Below are positions 6,437-12,666 of a DNA stretch of 17,790 nucleotides, one piece after another. Below the pieces are notes generated by a model. It made no database searches. It was not told the DNA's origin and was given only the letters and a program-made list of their open reading frames with translations. The translations under genes were made by a program, and so were the position numbers. How positions within the stretch are numbered: the stretch's first letter is position 1; the number at the start of each line of letters is the position of its first letter. This stretch comes from DASVLX01 sp035552275. GTDB lineage: Bacteria; Actinomycetota; Actinomycetes; Mycobacteriales; Pseudonocardiaceae. Location: NCBI GenBank assembly GCA_035552275.1, contig DASZLR010000098.1, positions 1 through 17,790 of the forward strand, in the 5' to 3' direction.

Positions 6437-7280
6437 CAGACGCGCTCCTGTGTTGCTTGACGTATCGGCGGATCATCGCCACCGAGCGGTCAAAGTCTAG
6501 AGCGGTTGCGGACAGCCGTTCCCAGGCGTCCCGATATCGGAACACTTCTTCGAGTTCCTCGACGTACAAACCGCCGGTCAAGGTGTCCAGGTAGACGTAG
6601 CAGGAGCCATCCTTGAGTTCGTTCAGGATGAACGGCACGCCGAGTGCCATGTGTCCGCTGATGTCGGTGGGCAGGATCTGGATAGTCACGCCGGCCTCGC
6701 GCGCCATGAAGATCAGGTGGCTGAGCTGTTCGGCCATCACCTCCGGGCTGCCCAGCGGCCGGCGCAACGCGGCCTCATCGATGACGAACCACAGCGGCAT
6801 CCGGTGCAGGGCGCGTTCCTGTCGGTCGATCCGCAGCTTGACCCGCTGGTCGATGGACTCGTCCTTTTCGTTCGGCCAGCCTTGCCGGATCAGTGCCTCG
6901 ATGTAGCTCGGAGTCTGCAACAGGCCGGGGATCAGGTCGATCTGGAAGTTGCGGACCGTTCGGGAGTCGTCCTCCAGTTCCATGTAGTCCACGAACCGGC
7001 CGAGCACGTCATCGGGATAGACCTGCCACCAGTCCTTCCGGCGGGCCTGTCGGGCGAGCCGCACCATCGCGTCGGAGACGGCATCCTCGGCGTTCATCGC
7101 TTCGCACAGGATCAGCGTGTCGTCACCGTTGATGCCGATCTCGAAGGCTTCGATGCGGGATAGTTTGGAGGGGCTGAAGTCGGCCAGTTCGGCCAGCTGG
7201 GCGATGGTCAGGCCGGCGTCGAGCCGAAGCCGCTTCAGCGCGCCGATCAGGCGCCGCCGGCGGAGGGGGATTCTGCGCAT
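6396..7280 (-). CDS. XRE-family regulator with DUF5753 domain
   Basis: 294 residues. Residues about 10-62 form the helix-turn-helix: LKRLRLDAGLTIAQLAEL, then SPSKLSRIE for the turn and recognition helix. Residues about 85-275 match the DUF5753 domain: QIDLIPGLLQTPSYIEALI, then QRVKLRIDRQERAL, the FVIDEAALRRPLG core, and IQILPTDISGHMALGVPF. This is the regulator half of the WhiJ-like/DUF397 pair, a DNA-binding protein with a probable sensor or partner-binding domain. The ATG at 7280 is preceded 7 nt upstream by TACGGT (minus strand), so the transcript may be leaderless. It overlaps the DUF397 gene by 41 bp. It diverges from a small gene across a region with two palindromes that are likely operators. 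Confidence 0.92.
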   Translation of the reverse strand: MRRIPLRRRRLIGALKRLRLDAGLTIAQLAELADFSPSKLSRIEAFEIGINGDDTLILCEAMNAEDAVSDAMVRLARQARRKDWWQVYPDDVLGRFVDYMELEDDSRTVRNFQIDLIPGLLQTPSYIEALIRQGWPNEKDESIDQRVKLRIDRQERALHRMPLWFVIDEAALRRPLGSPEVMAEQLSHLIFMAREAGVTIQILPTDISGHMALGVPFILNELKDGSCYVYLDTLTGGLYVEELEEVFRYRDAWERLSATALDFDRSVAMIRRYVKQHRSASDAAPVAEGQLQQR

Positions 7281-7313
7281 GGCCTCGACCGTAGTGCATC
7301 CACATTCGCCCGA

Positions 7314-7333
7314 TCGGATGAAATTCTATCCGA
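7314..7333. promoter_or_regulatory. 20-bp near-perfect palindrome, candidate operator
   Basis: TCGGAT (7314-7319) and ATCCGA (7328-7333) flank an AT-rich centre. Over all 20 bp only the two symmetric positions at 7-8 and 13-14 fail to pair. It lies in the divergent promoter region, 20 nt upstream of the putative -10 of the XRE gene at 7288-7293. That position fits autoregulation by the XRE protein (inference). Confidence 0.5.
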
Positions 7334-7338
7334 CCTCG

Positions 7339-7367
7339 ACTGCAACTATTGCGATCATGGTTGCAGT
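7339..7367. promoter_or_regulatory. Second inverted repeat in the divergent region
   Basis: ACTGCAAC (7339-7346) and GTTGCAGT (7360-7367) form a perfect 8-bp inverted repeat with a 13-nt spacer. It ends 17 nt before the ATG of the rightward gene at 7385. It is unrelated in sequence to the palindrome at 7314-7333, so it may bind a different factor or form a hairpin in the leader. Confidence 0.45.
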
Positions 7368-7384
7368 GCTCGACTCTGGGCGAC

Positions 7385-7696
7385 ATGAGCAGTCCTGCCG
7401 AAGCGGATGAAGAATCAACGACGGACAGCACGGAGTTGCTGGTCCAGTTGGCCGAGCTCGCCGAAGACGCCGAGTACTTCCGGCCGCGCCTCTTCGCGAT
7501 CTATGGCGTTCGGCGGCAACAGAAGATCGATGATCAGCCGGCGCGGCCGTTCCTGGGTTGGGGCATCGACTTCCGCGACGAACTGGGCGCGCGGTTCTGG
7601 GGTCCGGGAGGATCGGCCCACCACTCGGAGTCCGCCGAGCAGGTGCTGATGTTCTACCGACGACTGGGCGAAGCCCACCTTCGGTGGCTCGACTGA
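7385..7696 (+). CDS. Small protein of unknown function divergent from the XRE gene
   Basis: 103 residues, not recognised. It has an acidic Ser/Thr-rich N-terminus (1-17), a predicted helix LLVQLAELAEDAEYF, a strand-rich middle around FLGWGIDFRDELGARFWG, and an amphipathic C-terminal helix (SAEQVLMFYRRLGEAHLRWL). There is no membrane segment or signal peptide. The frame is open to a TTG at 7349, but that extension lies inside the second palindrome, so ATG 7385 is preferred; the ribosome binding site is weak. It shares its promoter region with the XRE/DUF397 pair, so it may belong to that system. It ends 3 nt before the stop of the convergent small gene at 7700. Confidence 0.7.
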   Translation: MSSPAEADEESTTDSTELLVQLAELAEDAEYFRPRLFAIYGVRRQQKIDDQPARPFLGWGIDFRDELGARFWGPGGSAHHSESAEQVLMFYRRLGEAHLRWLD

Positions 7697-7699
7697 CCG

Positions 7700-8077
7700 T
7701 TATGGTTCGACAGGGGCTTGCTGGTCAAGGAAGCGGGACACCAGCCCGCGCACCACGGTGGCCATCGAGAAGCCGTTCTCGGTCGACCAGGTACGCAGCC
7801 GGGTGTGCAGCTCGGTGGGCAGCCGAACCGGCACGGTCTGGTGCTCGCCGCGCAGCGAACCGCCGAGATGCCGCATGTACAGCGCGCTGGCCTCGGGCGC
7901 GATCTCCGGAACGGCCTTCAGCATCTCGGCGCGCTCCTGCCGGGCGATCCAGCCAAAATGCGACATCCCGGACATCCGGCTGAGGCACCAGGCGGTCACC
8001 CGCTTCCGCTCCGCGGGTTCCAGATGTTCCAACGCCCGCGCCAACAACTCTGGTGCGGACGGTTCGGATTCGGACAC
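7700..8077 (-). CDS. Small protein with ribbon-helix-helix-like C-terminus
   Basis: 125 residues. The C-terminal part (about 81-118) reads TVPVRLPTELHTRLRTWSTE, then GFSMATVVRGLVSRFL. This is the strand-helix-helix layout of a CopG/Arc-type DNA-binding domain. Residues about 7-75 are helical (LLARALEHLEPAERKRVTAW, and ARQERAEMLKAVPEIAPEA) and not recognised. The start is GTG at 8077, chosen because AGGAGG lies 6 nt upstream; the longer 414-residue frame is an antisense shadow of the next gene. A perfect 14-bp palindrome just upstream would suit autoregulation. RHH proteins are often antitoxins or small repressors, but no toxin gene is paired with it here. Confidence 0.82.
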   Translation of the reverse strand: MSESEPSAPELLARALEHLEPAERKRVTAWCLSRMSGMSHFGWIARQERAEMLKAVPEIAPEASALYMRHLGGSLRGEHQTVPVRLPTELHTRLRTWSTENGFSMATVVRGLVSRFLDQQAPVEP

Positions 8078-8095
8078 GGGTGGCCTCCTGATCGA

Positions 8096-8117
8096 TGGCG
8101 ATATCGCCACGGTACCG
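8096..8117. promoter_or_regulatory. Perfect palindromes between the RHH-like gene and the barrel gene
   Basis: TGGCGATATCGCCA (8096-8109) is a perfect 14-bp palindrome and is followed directly by CGGTACCG (8110-8117), a perfect 8-bp one. They begin 18 nt upstream of the GTG of the RHH-like gene and lie in the 105-nt divergent promoter region. RHH dimers bind short symmetric sites in tandem, so this is a plausible operator. Confidence 0.5.
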
Positions 8118-8182
8118 CGCAATCGCTCGACCGTGTCCGATTCGTTCAAGCCGGTGCCTCCCGATCGCCGTACGGTCACGGC

Positions 8183-9079
8183 ATGTCCAACGACCGACTG
8201 ATCCGCGCCGAACACTTCGTGTGGGCGACCGCCCGCGTCCTTGAGCAACGTCGTTTCCAGTATCTGTTCCAGAATGCCGATCCCGACGGTGTGCTCGCGG
8301 CGCTCGCCAGCTACGAAACACCCGATGGCGGGTACGGCTACGCCCTCGAACCGGACGGCCGAGGGCCGGTGAGCCAGCCGCTGCACGTCGATTTCGCCCT
8401 GCGGGTGCTGGACGACATCGGCGTGATCACGCCGGCCACAGCCGACCGAATCTGCGGATATCTGGACGGCGTCAGCCGAGCCGACGGCGGGCTGCCGAAC
8501 GTCCATCCGAATATCCGCGACTATCCGCGCGCTCCATGGTGGGAGCTGGACGAGTCGGCATCGGGCTCCCTCATTCCGACCGCCAACATCGCGGGCCTGT
8601 TGCACCACAACGGAATTCGGCATCCCTGGCTGGACCGGGCGACCCAATTCTGTTGGGCGGCCATCGACGCGATCGAGCAGACCCATCCGTACGTCATCGA
8701 CAACTGCATCGCGTTTCTCGATCAGGTGCCCGACCGCGAGCGAGCGGAGAAAACAGCCGACCGGCTCGGCACACTGGTGCGCGACAACGGTTTGGTGGCA
8801 TTGACCCCGGACGATCCGGACTATGACCGCCCGGCGGGCTACGCTGCTGGCGAAGATCATTATCCCTACGATTACGCGGCAACGCCGGAAAGCCTGGCTC
8901 GTCGCTGGTTTTCCGACGCCGAGTTCGACCAAGCCCTCGATCATCTCGCCGCGACCCAGGCCGAGGACGGCGGCTGGTCGGTGTCGTGGCTGATGTGGAC
9001 GCCGGCCGTCGAGCCGGAATGGCGTGGCTGGGCCACCGTGCGCGCGCTGCGGACACTGCGCTCGTTCAACCGACTGTAA
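8183..9079 (+). CDS. Prenyltransferase/terpene-cyclase-fold-like protein
   Basis: 298 residues. It carries repeated helix-turn units with the glycine-rich turns of the alpha/alpha barrel seen in squalene-hopene cyclases and prenyltransferase beta subunits: ETPDGGYGYALEPD (about 45-58), SRADGGLPNV (about 98-107) and QAEDGGWSVSWLMW (about 260-273). A DPDDPDYD-like acidic stretch is present but not the DxDD motif in cyclase context, so catalysis by protonation is doubtful. Function is unknown; it may bind a hydrophobic ligand or be a lyase/cyclase of new specificity. ATG 8183 has no ribosome binding site, but TACGGT lies 6 nt upstream, suggesting a leaderless transcript. The 453-residue frame from 7718 is its artefactual extension. 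Its 3' end overlaps the AraC gene by 14 bp. Confidence 0.75.
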   Translation: MSNDRLIRAEHFVWATARVLEQRRFQYLFQNADPDGVLAALASYETPDGGYGYALEPDGRGPVSQPLHVDFALRVLDDIGVITPATADRICGYLDGVSRADGGLPNVHPNIRDYPRAPWWELDESASGSLIPTANIAGLLHHNGIRHPWLDRATQFCWAAIDAIEQTHPYVIDNCIAFLDQVPDRERAEKTADRLGTLVRDNGLVALTPDDPDYDRPAGYAAGEDHYPYDYAATPESLARRWFSDAEFDQALDHLAATQAEDGGWSVSWLMWTPAVEPEWRGWATVRALRTLRSFNRL

Positions 9080-9788
9080 CGCCGACCAGTTCGGTCAGCG
9101 GGACGCCGGCCAGCGCGCGGACGTCGCGGGCCAGATGCGCCTGATCCGCGTACCCGGTATCGGCAGCGATATCGGCGAACCGGGACCGTCCCAACCGGGC
9201 CTTCCCCAGCGCACGCTGGAAACGCAGCACCCGATGCAGGGTTTTCGGCCCGTAGCCGAACGCGGCCAGACACTGTCGGTGCACGGTTCGTTCGGTGCGG
9301 CCGAACCGATCGGCCAGCGCACGCACCGACGCTCCGCTCCGGATCGCCCGCAGCAGCGCGATATCCGCGCTCGGATAACCGCGCAGCCGGCCGAGCACCG
9401 CGCGCTGCAGTATCGCGGTCGCCTCCGCGATGTCAGTGCCAGCGAGCTCGTCGACAAGATCGTCCGCGTCGGACAGCACGTCTGTCCACAATGGCCGTTC
9501 GTCGCGCAGTTCAGACGCCGGCAGGCCCAACACGGCCGGGGCAACGCCAGGCACGAATCGCACGCCGACCAGCGTTCCCGGCGCGGTGTGGTTCAGGTGC
9601 GGCCCGGTGTCCGGGCCGGCGACGATCAGCCGCTCGCCGGTCCAGATCAGGTCCAGGCACGCGTCCGGCACGATTCGGTGCACCCGTGGCGGGCCCGGCG
9701 CTGTGGTGCGCACCCAGGTGCAGGCGAGCGCGCCGCGCAGCGGCTCGGCCGGCGGCCGCTCCGCGTACCTGTCCCGCCCGACGCTCAT
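9066..9788 (-). CDS. AraC-family transcriptional regulator
   Basis: 240 residues. The C-terminal half has the paired helix-turn-helix of AraC proteins: SVRALADRFGRTERTVHRQC (first motif), then FGYGPKTLHRVLRFQRAL and FADIAADTGYADQAHLARDV (second motif). The N-terminal part (residues about 1-120: RIVPDACLDLIW, then VGVRFVPGVAPAVLG) matches the DUF6597-type sensor found on many actinobacterial AraC proteins, and its ligand is unknown. Its ATG overlaps the stop of the upstream XRE gene by 4 bp (9785-9788), so the two are co-translated. It converges on the barrel-protein gene with a 14-bp overlap. Confidence 0.9.
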   Translation of the reverse strand: MSVGRDRYAERPPAEPLRGALACTWVRTTAPGPPRVHRIVPDACLDLIWTGERLIVAGPDTGPHLNHTAPGTLVGVRFVPGVAPAVLGLPASELRDERPLWTDVLSDADDLVDELAGTDIAEATAILQRAVLGRLRGYPSADIALLRAIRSGASVRALADRFGRTERTVHRQCLAAFGYGPKTLHRVLRFQRALGKARLGRSRFADIAADTGYADQAHLARDVRALAGVPLTELVGVTVG

Positions 9789-10054
9789 GCCGACAGCGGT
9801 CCGACATCAACCGGCGGAAACACCTCCACGCGCACCGCGTCCAACGAAATCCCGACTGCCTCAGCGATCGCGGCGACGGTGAAGAACGCCGGGGTCGGAA
9901 TCCGCCCGGTCTCGATCTTGCGCAGCGTCTCCACGGAGATCCCGGCCACGCCGGCGATCGCGGTCATGCTGCGCTCGCCGCGCGCCCGGCGCAGCAGCTG
10001 ACCCAGCCGCTCACCGCGCTCACGCTCGTCGGCACTCAACGGCACTCGAACCAT
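9785..10054 (-). CDS. Small XRE-family DNA-binding protein
   Basis: 89 residues, nearly all one Cro/C1-type helix-turn-helix domain: LGQLLRRARGERSMTAIAG, then GISVETLRKIETGRIPTPAF and VAAIAEAVGISLDAV. It is the first gene of a two-gene operon with the AraC regulator (4-bp overlap). It starts 43 nt from the divergent methionine aminopeptidase gene. On the minus strand TACTAT (10061-10066) ends 6 nt before the ATG, so its mRNA is probably leaderless. It is a likely repressor of its own operon and of the divergent gene (inference). Confidence 0.9.
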   Translation of the reverse strand: MVRVPLSADERERGERLGQLLRRARGERSMTAIAGVAGISVETLRKIETGRIPTPAFFTVAAIAEAVGISLDAVRVEVFPPVDVGPLSA

Positions 10055-10060
10055 ACTGTG

Positions 10061-10082
10061 ATAGTAATACCGGTATAGTTAT
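10061..10082. promoter_or_regulatory. Shared divergent promoter and operator palindrome
   Basis: ATACC (10067-10071) and GGTAT (10072-10076) form a perfect 10-bp palindrome. Three-base gaps on each side lead to a further symmetric pair, ATA (10061-10063) and TAT (10080-10082). The same 22 bp contain TATAGT (10074-10079), a good -10 for the rightward gene, and TACTAT (minus strand, 10061-10066), a -10 for the leftward operon. One bound dimer would block both. This AT-rich patch stands out from its surroundings. AGGAG at 10088-10092 is the ribosome binding site of the aminopeptidase gene. Confidence 0.65.
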
Positions 10083-10097
10083 TCGAGAGGAGTCGCG

Positions 10098-10874
10098 ATG
10101 ATCGAGTTGAAGACCGCCGGCGAACTGGCCGCGATGCGCGAAGCCGGCCGGGTCGTCGCCGCCGGCCTGGCCGCCGCGCGCGAGCACGCCGCCATCGGGG
10201 TGCGACTGTCCGAACTGGACGATGTCGCCGCCGCCGTGCTGCGCGAAGCGGGCGCGAAACCGAACTTCCTGCACTACCAGCCGGCCTGGGCGGACATTCC
10301 GTACCCGGCGGTGATCTGCGTGAGCGTCAACGACGCCATCGTGCACGGCATCCCGACCCGCACCCGACTCGCCGACGGCGATCTGGTCAGCCTCGACTTC
10401 GGCGCGCAGCTCGACGGCTGGCACGGCGACGCGGCGATCAGCTTCGTCGTCGGCACGCCGCGCCCGGAGGATCTGGCGCTGATCGAGACGACTGAACGTG
10501 CGCTTGCGGCCGGGATCGCCGCCGCGCGGGCCGGCGGACGGCTGGGCGACATCGCGCACGCGGTCGGTGTGATCGGCCGGGCCGCCGGCTACGGCATCGT
10601 CGCCGATCACGGCGGCCACGGCATCGGCCGCGCCATGCACGAGGACCCGGGCCTGCCCAACGAGGGCCGACCGGGCCGGGGCCTGCCGCTGCGGCCGGGG
10701 ATGACGCTGGCGATCGAACCGATGTTCACCCTCGGCGGCCGGAACGACTACCTACACGACCGCGACGGCTGGACCGTCCGCACCGCCGATGGCAGCCGCG
10801 CCGCGCACGTCGAACACAGCATCGCCATCACCGAGGACGGCCCGATCACCCTCACCGCGCGCCAGCCGCACTGA
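10098..10874 (+). CDS. map: Type I methionine aminopeptidase
   Basis: 258 residues, the usual length for the short type I form without an N-terminal zinc-finger or SH3-binding extension. It removes the initiator methionine from nascent proteins. All five metal ligands are present: Asp100 (VSLDFGA), Asp111 (WHGDAA), His174 (GGHGIG), Glu207 (AIEPMF) and Glu239 (AHVEHSI). The substrate-side His83 (IVHGIP) and His181 are also kept. AGGAG 5 nt before the ATG fixes the start. It is not next to secY or adk, the usual neighbours of the housekeeping copy, and it is divergent from two regulators, so it may be a regulated second copy (inference). Confidence 0.95.
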   Translation: MIELKTAGELAAMREAGRVVAAGLAAAREHAAIGVRLSELDDVAAAVLREAGAKPNFLHYQPAWADIPYPAVICVSVNDAIVHGIPTRTRLADGDLVSLDFGAQLDGWHGDAAISFVVGTPRPEDLALIETTERALAAGIAAARAGGRLGDIAHAVGVIGRAAGYGIVADHGGHGIGRAMHEDPGLPNEGRPGRGLPLRPGMTLAIEPMFTLGGRNDYLHDRDGWTVRTADGSRAAHVEHSIAITEDGPITLTARQPH

Positions 10875-10999
10875 ACGCGAGCGCGCCTCAGATTCTGCCC
10901 GGCGCCGCATGGGCTGTGCATTACCCGAGGTCACCGATCTGCGGACACGCACGTTCGCCAATAGGGCTACCCTGGGTTGCCGGTGGGGTGGCACGCAGA

Positions 11000-11788
11000 A
11001 TGGCGAGGTGTGTCGTGGTGGGCGACCAGAAGTCGCAATCCGTACCGTGGTGGAAGATCGCGGGTGGCCTGGCTTCAATAGCCACCCTGCTCGCGTTCGT
11101 GGGAGTTCCTTCACTGGGGGCGCTGCAGCACGCGTTGTTTCCCTCCGCGCCCCCAACAACCAGCGCGACCGCACCGCCGACATACACCACTGACCCGGCG
11201 TGGATCACGACGTATTCCCCGGACCCGTCGACCACCACATCGTCCACCGACACACCGACCACCACGTCTTCCACTGACCCGCCGACAACCACCACGGACC
11301 AGAATCCGCTCACAGCGGCCGGTCTGCTGCCCCAAGGGTTCACCGACGATCTCCGGGTCCACTATTCGCGCTTGGGCTGGGGCACCCATTCCTGCGTTAT
11401 CGGGGCCATGAGCGCGGACGTCCAGGCCACGTTGGAAACCAATGGCTGCACCGCAGAATTGTGGGGAACGTATTTGTCGGACGACACCAAGATACTGACC
11501 TCCGTGCAGATCTTTCCGTTCGATTCGGCCGCCACCGCACAGCAGGTGTACAGCAGTTTCGCCCCCGGCGGCACGTGGAGATTCGGGATCTGGTGCCCTG
11601 GGACCGGGCCGGGCTCCTATCCGTGCACCAACGGCTACGGCGCCGCACACAGCAGCGAATACATCCGGTCGGACAACCGCTACCTGATCGAGGCGAAAGC
11701 GATTTACACCGACCAGACGACAGGTTCTTGGTTCGAACCCTGGGCCACCTCGGCGGCACAGACGGCGGTCGACGTGTGCGGGCCATGA
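11000..11788 (+). CDS. Membrane-anchored protein with Thr/Pro linker and exported domain
   Basis: 262 residues from ATG 11000; GTG codons at 11015 and 11018 are also possible, and the frame is open from 10916. A short cytoplasmic N-terminus leads to one hydrophobic segment (WWKIAGGLASIATLLAFVGV). A Ser/Thr/Pro linker with a 9-residue repeat (TTTSSTDTP, TTTSSTDPP) follows, encoded by a 27-bp tandem duplication near 11228-11281. The C-terminal domain of about 160 residues starts at AAGLLPQGF. It has five cysteines, two of them in HSCVIGA and NGC, two in WCPGTGPGSYPC and one at the end (VDVCGP), as expected outside the membrane with disulfides. Function is not recognised; it may be a sensor or surface protein. 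It is a single gene with no obvious partner. Confidence 0.72.
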   Translation: MARCVVVGDQKSQSVPWWKIAGGLASIATLLAFVGVPSLGALQHALFPSAPPTTSATAPPTYTTDPAWITTYSPDPSTTTSSTDTPTTTSSTDPPTTTTDQNPLTAAGLLPQGFTDDLRVHYSRLGWGTHSCVIGAMSADVQATLETNGCTAELWGTYLSDDTKILTSVQIFPFDSAATAQQVYSSFAPGGTWRFGIWCPGTGPGSYPCTNGYGAAHSSEYIRSDNRYLIEAKAIYTDQTTGSWFEPWATSAAQTAVDVCGP

Positions 11789-11824
11789 CACTCGTAGCGA
11801 TCCGCGGCGCGCTCACGCGGAGAA

Positions 11825-11842
11825 GCTGAGAACGATCTCAGC
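11825..11842. terminator. Hairpin between the anchored protein and hydrolase genes
   Basis: GCTGAGA (11825-11831) and TCTCAGC (11836-11842) form a perfect 7-bp stem with an ACGA loop, 37 nt after the stop at 11788. It is followed by GCC and not a T-tract. It could be a weak terminator or an operator for the next gene, whose putative -10 (TACGGT, 11853-11858) lies 10 bp downstream. Confidence 0.45.
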
Positions 11843-11865
11843 CAACGGACGGTACGGTCGCAAGG

Positions 11866-12573
11866 GTGGACGTGAAGATCGGTTCCAGCACCGACAGCAT
11901 CGACGGATATGTGGCCGTGCCGCCAGCATCGGTGGCCGGCGAGGGGCCGTGGCCCGGCGTCGTGATCGTGCACGACATCGCCGGCCTCGGTGATGACTCG
12001 CGCAGCATCGCCGAACGGTTCGCCACCGCCGGCTATCTCGCCGTGGTGCCGGACCTGTTCGGCCACGGCGGTTTCGTGCGCTGCGTGCGGGCGGTCATGG
12101 GCTCGCTGCGGTCCGGCCAGGGCCAGGCGTTCCAGGACATCGACGCGGCCCGCGCGCTGCTCGCCGCTCGTCCCGACTGCACCGGCAAGATCGGCGTGGT
12201 CGGGTTCTGCATGGGCGGTGGGTTCGCCCTGCTCACCGCCGCCGGTCACGGGTTCGACGTCAGCGCGCCCTACTACGGCGATGTGCCGCGCGATGAGGCC
12301 GCGCTGGACGACGCCTGTCCGATCGTGGCCAGTTACGGCGCGAAGGACCGGCGGCTGGCCGGTTCGGCGGCCAAGCTGGAGAAACGGCTCACCGAGCGCG
12401 GCATCCCGCACGACGTCAAGGAGTACCCGGATGCCGCGCACTCCTTCGCCAACCGGCTGTCGCTGGGGCCGTTCGGTCCGATCCTGCGGGTCGCCGGGAT
12501 GGGCTATCACCACGAGTCCAGCGAGGATGCCTGGCGCCGGGTGTTCGCGTTTTTCGCCGAACACCTTCGCTGA
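11866..12573 (+). CDS. Dienelactone hydrolase family protein
   Basis: 235 residues, the usual size. The alpha/beta hydrolase triad of the family is complete: nucleophile Cys115 in GFCMGGG, Asp161 in SYGAKDRRL and His192 in DAAHSF. The N-terminal DGYVAVPP and VIVHDIAGL segments and the PDLFGHGG loop also fit. Dienelactone hydrolases open lactone rings in chlorocatechol degradation, but many actinobacterial members act on other small esters, so the substrate is uncertain. The start is GTG 11866; another GTG at 11872 has AAGG in front of it. TACGGT ends 7 nt before 11866, suggesting a leaderless transcript from the first GTG. Confidence 0.88.
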   Translation: MDVKIGSSTDSIDGYVAVPPASVAGEGPWPGVVIVHDIAGLGDDSRSIAERFATAGYLAVVPDLFGHGGFVRCVRAVMGSLRSGQGQAFQDIDAARALLAARPDCTGKIGVVGFCMGGGFALLTAAGHGFDVSAPYYGDVPRDEAALDDACPIVASYGAKDRRLAGSAAKLEKRLTERGIPHDVKEYPDAAHSFANRLSLGPFGPILRVAGMGYHHESSEDAWRRVFAFFAEHLR

Positions 12574-12666
12574 GCCGAGGTAGGGAGGACATCAGGCCAA
12601 CATCACTGTGTGTGTCCCCGGTCGGGCATCCGGTCGACACTCGGCTGCGAGACAATTCGCAGCACC

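Noticed and set aside
7718..8182. Upstream extension of the barrel-protein frame
   Set aside because: This part is antisense to the RHH-like gene and crosses its palindromes; the recognisable protein starts at 8183.
10963..10973. AGGGCTACCCT mini-palindrome upstream of the anchored protein
   Set aside because: Only 4+4 paired bases in GC-rich DNA, with no supporting promoter elements; likely chance.
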